This document shows, piece by piece, positions 1 to 4,654 of a DNA stretch of 5,078 nucleotides. Source of the stretch: Oscillospiraceae bacterium. Its GTDB lineage: Bacteria; Bacillota; Clostridia; Oscillospirales; Acutalibacteraceae. The position numbers were made by a program, and so were the translations under genes. The stretch spans positions 1-5,078 of the forward strand of contig JAQXHW010000002.1 in the NCBI GenBank assembly GCA_029007475.1, read 5' to 3'. Under the pieces are notes generated by a model that saw nothing but the letters and a program-made list of their open reading frames with translations, did no database searches and was not told where the DNA came from. How positions within the stretch are numbered: position 1 is the first letter of the stretch; the number at the start of each line of letters is the position of its first letter.

Positions 1-552
1 TATGAGAATTGCGGCGTTGCCCCCTGTGCCTACGGGAATACCGCCGGCACCCTTTTCGGCACCTGCGCGGATATATGCGCCGAAGTCGCGGATTTCAACT
101 GTTACCTTAACCTCGGGATTGTGAACGTCAACGGTAAGGTGAGGAAATTTTTGAAGCAAAAGTCCGCCCACCTCACGGCTTATCTCGGGAGATTTATAGG
201 GGAATTTCTTGTCAGAGCGCTTTGCTTCAACCTTAAAGCTCTTTGCAAATCTCAGGGTGTTTTCAAGATATTCGGGAGCCTTCCTAAAAATATCCTCCAT
301 GTCCTTTTCACAGACACAGGCGCGTGAAAAGCTGACTATACCGAAAACCCGTGAGATTCTGTCGCAGACTTCGTCCATATCGACCTCGCCCTGAGGGATA
401 ACATAGATAGTGGACTGGGCAATTTTAACCTTGAAGTAGCCTGCGCCGTAAAGTGCGCTTTTTATGTTTTTCTTAAGGGCATCCTCAAAGGAGAAACGGT
501 TGAGTCCCTTAAGGGCGATTTCACCTAATTTTATAAGTACGATTTCTTTCAT
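1..552 (-). CDS. thiI: tRNA 4-thiouridine synthetase ThiI, N-terminal part (runs off left edge)
   Basis: ThiI adenylates U8 of tRNA and receives persulfide sulfur to make 4-thiouridine; in many bacteria it also takes part in thiazole synthesis. My translation reads open for all 184 codons and begins MKEIVLIKLGEIALKGLNR, the usual N-terminal ferredoxin-like segment with its GEI-KG-NR motif. A THUMP-like region follows (about 60-165), with FKVEAKRSDKKFPYKSPEIS at 106-125 and DVHNPEV at 142-148. Residues 168-178 (KGAGGIPVGTG) are the linker just before the PP-loop. The SGGIDSP ATP-binding loop and the catalytic Cys region lie beyond the window, so activity and any C-terminal rhodanese domain cannot be judged. 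The ATG at 552 fits the family's start. Its ribosome site AGAAGG is formed by the last codons of the upstream desulfurase gene, 4 bases away, which suggests translational coupling. Identification is firm. Confidence 0.95.
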   Translation of the reverse strand, partial: MKEIVLIKLGEIALKGLNRFSFEDALKKNIKSALYGAGYFKVKIAQSTIYVIPQGEVDMDEVCDRISRVFGIVSFSRACVCEKDMEDIFRKAPEYLENTLRFAKSFKVEAKRSDKKFPYKSPEISREVGGLLLQKFPHLTVDVHNPEVKVTVEIRDFGAYIRAGAEKGAGGIPVGTGGNAAILI

Positions 553-556
553 TGTT

Positions 557-1687
557 TTACCTTCTTGCAAGATTGTTGAGTCCTGATTTTATCCCCTCTA
601 TGAGGGCATCGCAGTCCTCTTTGGTGTTGTGCTTTGAAAAACTGACTCGTATGGCGGTGTCGATAGTTTCCTCAGAAAGTCCTAAGGAGGTGAGCACCCG
701 GCTTTTGCCTCCCCTTGAGCAAGCGCTGCCGCTGCTGACAAATATGTTTTTGCTTGCCAAATAGTGCAGCATGGTTTCGCTTCTGATAAGGCGGGTTGAG
801 AAATTCAGAATATAGGGACTTCCGTTTTCGGGGGAGTTAATGACAATGCTTTCGATACCTGAGAGACTTTCCCTTAAATATGAGTTTAGGGAGGAAACGT
901 GCTCTGTTGTCTTAAAAGTATCAAGCTCTTTTACCGCCACGCCGAAGGCGGCAATTCCCGGAGCGTTTTCTGTGCCGGGGCGAATTTTGTTTTCCTGTTT
1001 GCCGCCGTATGTACGGGGGAGAATGTGGGTACCCTTTTTTATGTAAAGCGCACCGACTCCTTTCGCTCCGTGAATTTTATGGGCAGAAACGGAGAGCAGG
1101 TCAACCCCCAATTTTGAAACTCTTATGGGCGTTTTACCGAAGGCTTGTACAGCGTCGCAGTGAAAAAGTGCCGGAGAGCCGTTTCGCTTAATTATCGCAG
1201 CGATATCGGATATGGGATTAATCACACCGATTTCGCTGTTGGTATGCATTAGGGAAACTAAGACAGTCTTACTGTCGATTGCCTCAAATGCGTCCCTGAG
1301 ATTTATGTTGCCCTTTGAGTCGGTGGGCAAGAATACTACTTCGAAGCCCTGCTCCTTTAAGTAAAGCATCGAGTCGTAGACGGAGCTGTGCTCCAAGGCG
1401 GTGGTGACTATCTTGTTGCCGCGCTTTTTTCGAGCTTCACAGGCTCCGAATATTGCAATATTGTTAGCTTCTGTGCCACCGGAGGTAAAGTAAATTTCGG
1501 CGCTGCTGCCACCGATTGTTTCAGCCACAGCCTCACGGGCAGACTCAATTTCCTTTGCCGCTTCAAAGCCCATTGAGTGTAAGGATGATGGGTTAGCGAA
1601 ATTATCCCTCATCACCAAGCAGGCTTTCTCTGCGGCGGCTTTTGAGACCTGAGTTGTGGCGCTGTTGTCAAGATAATGGATGTTCAT
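557..1687 (-). CDS. Cysteine desulfurase, NifS/IscS family (probable ThiI sulfur donor)
   Basis: This PLP enzyme converts L-cysteine to alanine and leaves a persulfide on a catalytic Cys for transfer to acceptor proteins. The 376-residue protein is typical in length. Visible signatures are YLDNSATT (5-12), SGGTEANN (69-76), H100 stacking on PLP, HTNSEIG (148-154), D178 and Q181 in HCDAVQ, the PLP Schiff-base lysine K204 in SAHKIHG, RPGTEN (236-241), and catalytic C323 in SSGSACS (318-324). These align closely with the corresponding E. coli IscS residues (H104, D180, Q183, K206, C328). No iscU, iscR or nif genes adjoin it. thiI follows after 4 bases, the arrangement of the Bacillus nifZ-thiI pair, so tRNA thiolation is the likely main role; a general Fe-S supply role is not excluded. 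ATG at 1687 is preceded by AGGA with 7-base spacing (1695-1698). The family call is very sure; the paralog name is not, so no symbol is given. Confidence 0.96.
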   Translation of the reverse strand: MNIHYLDNSATTQVSKAAAEKACLVMRDNFANPSSLHSMGFEAAKEIESAREAVAETIGGSSAEIYFTSGGTEANNIAIFGACEARKKRGNKIVTTALEHSSVYDSMLYLKEQGFEVVFLPTDSKGNINLRDAFEAIDSKTVLVSLMHTNSEIGVINPISDIAAIIKRNGSPALFHCDAVQAFGKTPIRVSKLGVDLLSVSAHKIHGAKGVGALYIKKGTHILPRTYGGKQENKIRPGTENAPGIAAFGVAVKELDTFKTTEHVSSLNSYLRESLSGIESIVINSPENGSPYILNFSTRLIRSETMLHYLASKNIFVSSGSACSRGGKSRVLTSLGLSEETIDTAIRVSFSKHNTKEDCDALIEGIKSGLNNLARR

Positions 1688-1726
1688 ATTTATTTCCTGC
1701 CAAGCACGTCATATTTATTCAGGTTA

Positions 1727-1755
1727 ATTATACTACATATTTATAAAAAATGGAA
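1727..1755 (-). promoter_or_regulatory. Sigma-A-type promoter of the desulfurase-thiI operon
   Basis: Read on the minus strand, a perfect TATAAT lies at 1732-1727 and a weak -35, TTCCAT (3 of 6 matches), at 1755-1750, with 17 bases between. The -10 is preceded by an A/T-rich stretch. Transcription would start near 1720 and leave a leader of about 33 bases with AGGA at 1695-1698. No operator or riboswitch-like fold is visible in this short leader. Confidence 0.6.
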
Positions 1756-1801
1756 CAGGAAAATTAATTATATTTTGGGGTGCTTTGGGAAACATAATGT
1801 C

Positions 1802-1807
1802 GGTGAT
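1802..1807 (+). promoter_or_regulatory. Ribosome binding site of spoVAC
   Basis: GGTGAT matches the 3' half of the extended anti-SD complement (AAGGAGGTGATC) rather than the usual GGAGG core. It lies 8 bases before the ATG at 1816 and 11 before the second ATG at 1819. The spacing slightly favours the first ATG; the two starts differ by one methionine. Confidence 0.5.
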
Positions 1808-1815
1808 GCAAAATT

Positions 1816-2262
1816 ATGATGTCAAACAAAGAATATTCCAGGCTTCTAAAGGAAAAATCTCCGAAGAGTCCCGTTCTGAAGGACTGTATCTTTGCCTTTC
1901 TCATAGGAGGATTTATCTGTACTTTAGGCGAGGCATTTACAAGCCTCTACACCTATCTGAAAATTTCCGAGGACGATGCAAAAACCCTAACCTCGGTTAC
2001 CTTGGTTTTTATAGGTGTGCTTCTTACGGTTTTCGGACTTTACGATAGAATAGCAAAGTACGCCGGGGCAGGTACCTTAGTGCCGATTACAGGCTTTGCA
2101 AATTCGGTGGCATCTCCTGCAATCGAATTTAAGTTTGAGGGCTTCGTGCTGGGTGTGGGTGCAAAGATGTTCACTATTGCGGGACCGGTTATTGTCTACG
2201 GAGTAACAGCCTCGGTGGTCTACGGACTTATTTACTATCTCTTTTCCTATTTGCCGAAATAA
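1816..2262 (+). CDS. spoVAC: Stage V sporulation protein AC (SpoVAC)
   Basis: SpoVAC is an inner-membrane protein of spores, part of the SpoVA machinery that loads Ca-dipicolinic acid into the forespore and releases it at germination. B. subtilis SpoVAC has been described as a mechanosensitive channel. The 148-residue length equals the family norm (about 150). The N-terminal K-P-PVLK-C pattern (here SPKSPVLKDC, 15-24) leads into AFLIGGFICTLGE (27-39). The conserved GLYDRIAKYAGAG (74-86), PITGFANS (90-97), EGFVLGVGAKMF (108-119) and AGPVIVYG (122-129) follow. Hydrophobic membrane segments are at about 24-46, 60-76, 84-100 and 121-144. The 116-residue SpoVAEB paralog shares AGAG-PITGF but lacks the long N-terminus, so AC fits better. 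Unlike the usual spoVAC-AD-AE order, no other spoVA gene is adjacent: the next gene is convergent. I could not find a convincing sigma-G promoter in the 128-base upstream gap. Confidence 0.95.
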   Translation: MMSNKEYSRLLKEKSPKSPVLKDCIFAFLIGGFICTLGEAFTSLYTYLKISEDDAKTLTSVTLVFIGVLLTVFGLYDRIAKYAGAGTLVPITGFANSVASPAIEFKFEGFVLGVGAKMFTIAGPVIVYGVTASVVYGLIYYLFSYLPK

Positions 2263-2288
2263 AGGGCGCGCCGCATTAGGCGCGCCTT
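2263..2288. terminator. Shared hairpin terminator between convergent genes
   Basis: Two GGCGCGCC arms (2265-2272 and 2279-2286) flank the loop GCATTA. The stem gains G2264-T2287 (wobble) and A2263-T2288, giving 10 base pairs. It sits between the stop of spoVAC (2262) and the stop of the convergent Cys-cluster gene (2293). On the minus strand the stem runs into TTTATTT (2263-2257), a fair U-tract, so it should terminate that transcript. In the plus direction the tail is TTGAGTCTAT, a poor U-tract, so termination of spoVAC would be weaker. The coincidence with AscI sites follows from the palindromic arm. Confidence 0.8.
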
Positions 2289-2292
2289 GAGT

Positions 2293-3225
2293 CTATATAA
2301 GTGAATCAATAATAATTTCCATGTTTTCATCGGAATACTCAACCTCTCCCGAGAAAAGTCTGATAATTTCAAGCTGTGTTTCTAAGGAAAAATCTCCTGT
2401 TTTCTCAAAAATCGTCTGCCCTAAACAGTAGATAAACTCGGTAACTACGGCGGCAAATTTCAGGTAAAGCTCACATTCGGGGAGGTCTCGGGAATTTGCA
2501 AGGTGTCGGTAGACAAGATAAACAGAGAGCTGTTCGTACTCGTTAAGCCGGGAGTTTATGAAGTCTGCGAACTTTTTGCTCTTTTCTTCCCTGTAATTTT
2601 CCAAAAAGAAATTGAGAATTCTTGTCCAGCTTTCATCAAGTCTCTCAAGGCTCAAAAGAAGTTTTGCAAAGACTTTGAGAGAGGGCAGAGCAAAGTCTGA
2701 ATTCAGTAAAGCAAAAGCCTTCTTAAAGCGGATTTCCGGGGGTAGGCTTCTCTCCTGCAAAAGAAAAATAATCTCATCGCGCAGAGCGATTATCTCGTCA
2801 TAAGTGCCGTCGTCAACTCCTGCTATCTCCAGCTTGACAGGACTTTCTTTTGTAATTATGAGCCTTGCCGCTTCCTCACAGACGAGGCCTAAGCCGGACT
2901 CTGTCCTGCCTGGGAGACTGTTGTGAAACCGGGGATGCTCGGCACAGATTTTACAGAGTAGGGTTTCTCCCTCCTCAATAATAATATCGCATAGGTTGTT
3001 TTTGTTTAGGAAGGGGCACCTTTCGCTGTTCCCCAAAATAAAGTGGGGAGTGGGCTTTTCGTCTATACAGGCTCTTAATTTATCTTGCAGCTTACCCTTG
3101 ACGGCTTTGTAGCAGTCAAGGGTTTCCCTGTCTATGTCAATCTCCCAGCCTATACAGCAGTTGTGCTTGCAGGGGCTTCCTATGCATTTGAAATCCTTGT
3201 AGTAATCGGGTACAACCTTGAGCAT
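2293..3225 (-). CDS. Cys-cluster protein, FliB (flagellin lysine-N-methylase)-like / YkgJ type
   Basis: The 310-residue protein has the N-terminal cysteine cluster of the family that includes Salmonella FliB, which methylates flagellin lysines, and the broader CxxCxxCC (YkgJ) proteins, presumed to bind metal or an Fe-S cluster. Visible are C14, C19 and the pair C23-C24 in CIGSPCKHNCCIGW, then C70 and C79 in CPFLNKNNLC. C91 and C94 in LCKICAEHPRF and C116 in GLVCEEAARL follow. The C-terminal half (about 130-310) is mostly helical-looking with acidic and leucine-rich stretches and only two further Cys residues (251, 267). It has no signal peptide or membrane segment, so it is probably cytoplasmic. 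No flagellin or other flagellar gene is in the window, so the methylase role is a family-level label, not shown here. The ATG at 3225 follows a strong AGGGAGGTG site. The gene is monocistronic, with its own promoter (3251-3279) and a hairpin after its stop. Confidence 0.8.
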   Translation of the reverse strand: MLKVVPDYYKDFKCIGSPCKHNCCIGWEIDIDRETLDCYKAVKGKLQDKLRACIDEKPTPHFILGNSERCPFLNKNNLCDIIIEEGETLLCKICAEHPRFHNSLPGRTESGLGLVCEEAARLIITKESPVKLEIAGVDDGTYDEIIALRDEIIFLLQERSLPPEIRFKKAFALLNSDFALPSLKVFAKLLLSLERLDESWTRILNFFLENYREEKSKKFADFINSRLNEYEQLSVYLVYRHLANSRDLPECELYLKFAAVVTEFIYCLGQTIFEKTGDFSLETQLEIIRLFSGEVEYSDENMEIIIDSLI

Positions 3226-3230
3226 GTTAC

Positions 3231-3237
3231 ACCTCCC
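3231..3237 (-). promoter_or_regulatory. Strong ribosome binding site of the Cys-cluster gene
   Basis: Minus-strand GGGAGGT lies 5 bases before the ATG at 3225. It fixes this start, which also places the N-terminal Cys cluster in its normal position. Confidence 0.85.
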
Positions 3238-3250
3238 TATGATGTCCTAA

Positions 3251-3279
3251 ATTGTATCATAATCATATAGCTTTATCAA
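3251..3279 (-). promoter_or_regulatory. Sigma-A promoter of the Cys-cluster gene
   Basis: On the minus strand, TTGATA (3279-3274) and TACAAT (3256-3251) are separated by exactly 17 bases, each with 5 of 6 consensus matches. The -10 carries an extended TG motif (TGATACAAT). The start would be near 3244, giving a very short leader of about 19 bases that is filled mostly by the ribosome site. No operator is visible. Strong vegetative-type expression is expected. Confidence 0.8.
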
Positions 3280-3375
3280 GTCGGCAGCTTTCGTATTAAT
3301 GGGGCAGAGGGGATTTACCTTATACTATATGTAGTGCCGTTTTTTTCTGCGAAAAAATAAAGCGTAAATAAAAGG

Positions 3376-3392
3376 AAATTTTTCGAAAAAAA
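3376..3392 (+). promoter_or_regulatory. UP-like A/T element upstream of the rpmG promoter
   Basis: AAATTTTT then CG then seven As lies immediately upstream of the -35 hexamer, at roughly -40 to -56. The pattern resembles the UP element bound by the RNA polymerase alpha C-terminal domain (AAA, W/T-rich, then AAA). Its position before a ribosomal-protein operon is fitting. The assignment rests on composition and position only. Confidence 0.5.
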
Positions 3393-3395
3393 CTG

Positions 3396-3424
3396 TTGAC
3401 GAGAGAGATTTCTTGTGATACAAT
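3396..3424 (+). promoter_or_regulatory. Sigma-A promoter of the rpmG-secE-nusG(-rplK) operon
   Basis: TTGACG (3396-3401) and TACAAT (3419-3424) lie 17 bases apart, with an extended -10 TG at 3416-3417 (TGATACAAT). Transcription should begin near 3431, leaving a leader of about 85 bases before rpmG. An A/T-rich UP-like stretch precedes the -35. This is the only strong plus-strand promoter I see before rpmG. Confidence 0.85.
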
Positions 3425-3432
3425 GGTTGTAC

Positions 3433-3470
3433 CTCGAAAAAGGGGTTTATTTTTTTGTGCCCTTTTTGAG
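3433..3470 (+). ncRNA. 5' leader hairpin of the rpmG transcript
   Basis: AAAAAGGG (3437-3444) pairs with CCCTTTTT (3460-3467). After a one-base bulge (G3436) the stem is extended by CTC (3433-3435) with GAG (3468-3470), for 11 pairs in all. The 15-base loop is T-rich (3445-3459). It begins within about two bases of the expected transcript start. Such an end-proximal stem could protect the mRNA, or act as a regulatory leader; no terminator-like U-tract follows it. It matches no riboswitch I recognise. Confidence 0.45.
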
Positions 3471-3498
3471 GGAGGCTGGAATATTTCCGAAAAAACAC

Positions 3499-3506
3499 GG
3501 GAGGTG
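3499..3506 (+). promoter_or_regulatory. Ribosome binding site of rpmG
   Basis: GGGAGGTG ends 9 bases before the ATG at 3516. It supports this start over the upstream in-frame ATG of a longer reading frame (3396 onward), whose first codons lie in the promoter itself. Confidence 0.85.
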
Positions 3507-3515
3507 CCGTTATTA

Positions 3516-3665
3516 ATGAGAGTAAAAATCGTTCTGGCATGCACTGAGTGCAAACAACGCAACTACAACACCATGAAGAACAAGAAGAACGATCCCGACA
3601 GACTTGAAATGAACAAGTACTGCAGATTCTGCCGTAAGCATACTCTGCATAGGGAAACAAAGTAA
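3516..3665 (+). CDS. rpmG: 50S ribosomal protein L33 (zinc-binding form)
   Basis: L33 is a small protein of the large ribosomal subunit near the E site. The 49-residue sequence starts MRVKIVLACTEC and carries two CxxC knuckles, C9/C12 and C36/C39, so it is the four-cysteine, zinc-ribbon form rather than the Cys-less form that some Firmicutes induce under zinc starvation. Typical family features are the RNYNT segment (15-19), the K/N-rich middle, LEMNKYCRFC (30-39) and the ending HRETK. The same frame stays open upstream to 3396, but a start there would overlap the promoter, and the strong ribosome site at 3499-3506 fixes the ATG at 3516. secE follows after 14 bases, the common rpmG-secE-nusG order of Firmicutes. 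It is the first gene of the operon. Confidence 0.97.
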   Translation: MRVKIVLACTECKQRNYNTMKNKKNDPDRLEMNKYCRFCRKHTLHRETK

Positions 3666-3679
3666 AGAGGAGGCAAAAC

Positions 3680-3961
3680 ATGGCTGACAAAAAGAAAAAG
3701 AATGTTTTTGTACGAATCTTTAAGTATCTTCGTGAGTGCTTCGGCGAGCTTAAGAAGATCACTTGGCCTACTTTCTCTACAACAACCAAGAACTTTGCTA
3801 TTGTTATTTTGGTTATCCTTGTTGTAGGTCTTTTCATCTACGGTCTTGACCGCGGTCTTTATGCTCTGCTTGGCCTTATCAACATTCAGCAGGTAGGCGC
3901 TGATGTTCCCGGCAACATCGCCACAATCGATGAGGTTGTTACTACTATCGCCGCCGGCTGA
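3680..3961 (+). CDS. secE: Preprotein translocase subunit SecE
   Basis: SecE clamps SecY in the membrane as part of the SecYEG channel used by SecA and ribosomes. The 93-residue protein has a lysine-rich cytoplasmic start (KKKK at 4-7) and an amphipathic helix with the conserved ELKKITWPT (23-31). One membrane span follows (about 39-57), then the family's short end LDRGLYALLGLI (56-67). This is the single-span form typical of Gram-positive bacteria. It is longer than B. subtilis SecE (59 residues): about 10 extra residues lie at the N-terminus, and a tail of some 26 residues (68-93) follows the usual end. That tail is acidic, has no Lys or Arg, and should face outward. GAGGAGG (3667-3673) lies 6 bases before the ATG. 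Two stops stand in tandem, TGA then TAG (3959-3964). It sits 14 bases after rpmG and 44 before nusG. Confidence 0.96.
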   Translation: MADKKKKNVFVRIFKYLRECFGELKKITWPTFSTTTKNFAIVILVILVVGLFIYGLDRGLYALLGLINIQQVGADVPGNIATIDEVVTTIAAG

Positions 3962-3992
3962 TAGCGCAGCTTAAGGTAAACTTTATTTGAAA

Positions 3993-3998
3993 GGGTGA
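3993..3998 (+). promoter_or_regulatory. Ribosome binding site of nusG
   Basis: GGGTGA lies 7 bases before a GTG codon at 4006. It is a weaker match than those of the neighbouring genes, and supports the non-ATG start that gives the canonical NusG N-terminus. Confidence 0.65.
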
Positions 3999-4005
3999 AC
4001 TTACT

Positions 4006-4530
4006 GTGTCCGATGAGGCAAGATGGTATGTAGTCCATACCTATTCCGGTTACGAGAATAAGGTTGCTTCCAATCTTATGACTACCGTTGAGAACAGAAA
4101 CCTTCAGGACATGATCCTTGAGGTTAAAGTTCCTACTGAGATTGTCACTGAGATTAAAGACGATAAAACCCGCGAGGTTGAGCGCAAGCTCTTCCCCGGA
4201 TATGTTTTCGTAAAAATGATCTACACTGACGAGACCTGGTACGTTGTTCGCAATATTCGCGGCTGTACCGGATTTGTCGGCCCTTCTTCAAAGCCTGTTC
4301 CTCTTACCGAGGCTGAGGTTTACAGAATGGGCGTTGAAACTCGCGTTGTTGAGGTTTCGTACAAGGTCGGCGATACCGTTCGCATCATAGATGGTCCTTT
4401 GGAGGACTTCATCGGTGTTGTAGACGAGCTTTCCGTCGACAAAAACTATGTTCGCGTTACCGTTTCTATGTTCGGTCGCGAAACTCCTGTTGAGTTCGAG
4501 CTTAACCAAGCAGAACTTTTCACAGACTAA
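4006..4530 (+). CDS. nusG: Transcription termination/antitermination factor NusG
   Basis: NusG binds the RNA polymerase clamp and controls pausing and, with other partners, Rho termination and coupling to ribosomes. The 174-residue length matches B. subtilis NusG (177). The N-terminal NGN domain (about 4-110) shows ARWYVVHTYSGYENKV (5-20), KLFPGYVFVKM (61-71) and VRNIRGCTGFVG (81-92). A KOW domain follows (about 119-172), with VGDTVRIIDGPLEDFIGVV (121-139) and MFGRETPVEFE (155-165), ending AELF. Translation starts at GTG 4006; no in-frame ATG lies close enough to keep the WYVVHTYSG segment intact. It lies 44 bases after secE in the same direction with no promoter or terminator seen between, so the two should be cotranscribed. 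A structured 124-base gap separates it from rplK. Confidence 0.97.
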   Translation: MSDEARWYVVHTYSGYENKVASNLMTTVENRNLQDMILEVKVPTEIVTEIKDDKTREVERKLFPGYVFVKMIYTDETWYVVRNIRGCTGFVGPSSKPVPLTEAEVYRMGVETRVVEVSYKVGDTVRIIDGPLEDFIGVVDELSVDKNYVRVTVSMFGRETPVEFELNQAELFTD

Positions 4531-4545
4531 TTTAGTAAGTATATA
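4517..4545 (+). promoter_or_regulatory. Possible internal promoter before rplK
   Basis: TTTTCA (4517-4522) and TATATA (4540-4545) are 17 bases apart, each matching consensus at 4 of 6 positions. It overlaps the end of nusG. A start near 4552 would fall in the loop region of the first leader hairpin, abolishing it but leaving the L1-type operator intact. Many bacteria have a separate promoter before rplK, which makes this plausible, but the match is weak and readthrough from the upstream promoter would suffice. Confidence 0.3.
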
Positions 4546-4566
4546 GGGGCTCTATGAGCTTCTATG
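4542..4566 (+). ncRNA. nusG-rplK intergenic hairpin 1
   Basis: TATAGGGGCTC (4542-4552) and GAGCTTCTATG (4556-4566) form 11 continuous pairs, three of them G-T, around a 3-base TAT loop. No U-tract follows, so it is not an intrinsic terminator. It may be a processing site or a spacer fold ahead of the operator. Confidence 0.5.
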
Positions 4567-4567
4567 G

Positions 4568-4588
4568 AAGGGGCTTTGAAGGTCCCTT
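4568..4588 (+). ncRNA. nusG-rplK intergenic hairpin 2
   Basis: AAGGGGCTT (4568-4576) pairs with AGGTCCCTT (4580-4588) around TGA: 9 pairs including two G-T. It abuts hairpin 1 after one base and shares its last two bases with the foot of the L1-type operator, so the two folds may compete slightly or stack. Its GGCTTTGAAG segment recalls the L1-stalk region of 23S rRNA. Confidence 0.45.
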
Positions 4589-4634
4589 GTGGGAGGAGCA
4601 TAAATTCACTAAAGTGCTCCGCCATCAACCACGA
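4587..4634 (+). promoter_or_regulatory. Ribosomal protein L1-type autogenous operator in the rplK leader
   Basis: The lower stem pairs TTGTGG (4587-4592) with CCACGA (4629-4634). An asymmetric internal loop follows, GA on the 5' side and GCCATCAA (4621-4628) on the 3' side. The upper stem pairs GGAGCA (4595-4600) with TGCTCC (4615-4620), capped by a 14-base loop. The GTGGGAGG on the left and ACCAC on the right are the same elements found in the L1 stalk of 23S rRNA, where L1 binds. L1 is known to repress its own rplK-rplA mRNA by binding such a rRNA mimic near the rplK start. The site ends 5 bases before the rplK ribosome site, well placed to block initiation. The structure is seen; the function is inferred from the family. 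Confidence 0.75.
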
Positions 4635-4639
4635 ATTTT

Positions 4640-4646
4640 GGAGGTG
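4640..4646 (+). promoter_or_regulatory. Ribosome binding site of rplK
   Basis: GGAGGTG lies 8 bases before the ATG at 4655. The L1-type operator ends only 5 bases upstream of it, so a bound L1 could hide this site. Confidence 0.85.
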
Positions 4647-4654
4647 CAAACACA

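Noticed and set aside
1787..1799. Possible sigma-F/sigma-G -10 (GGGAAACATAATG) before spoVAC
   Set aside because: The -10 match is fair (CATAAT), but no acceptable -35 lies 14-18 bases upstream. A start near 1805 would cut into the GGTGAT ribosome site. Left unassigned.
1785..2048. 87-codon plus-strand frame overlapping the start of spoVAC
   Set aside because: It is an out-of-frame shadow of spoVAC with no homology-like pattern and no ribosome site.
2265..2286. Paired GGCGCGCC (AscI) sites as a sign of cloning or an inserted element
   Set aside because: They are the two arms of a terminator hairpin in a convergent intergenic gap. No other vector or transposon sequence is present.
3321..3331. 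TATACT/TATATG as a second -10 before rpmG
   Set aside because: No -35-like hexamer is found 16-18 bases upstream on the plus strand, nor a good one for the minus-strand reading.
3341..3357. TTTTTTC-TGC-GAAAAAA inverted repeat as a terminator
   Set aside because: The stem has only one G-C pair and lies between two divergent promoters with no gene ending nearby. It is better read as an A/T-tract feature.
3325..3837. 170-codon minus-strand reading frame antisense to rpmG and secE
   Set aside because: It lies over two certain plus-strand genes and the strong promoter. Its protein is rich in runs of Phe, Ser and Cys with no family resemblance.
4542..4566. Intrinsic terminator after nusG
   Set aside because: The 11-pair stem is followed by GAAGGGG and not by a U-tract, and rplK follows in the same direction.
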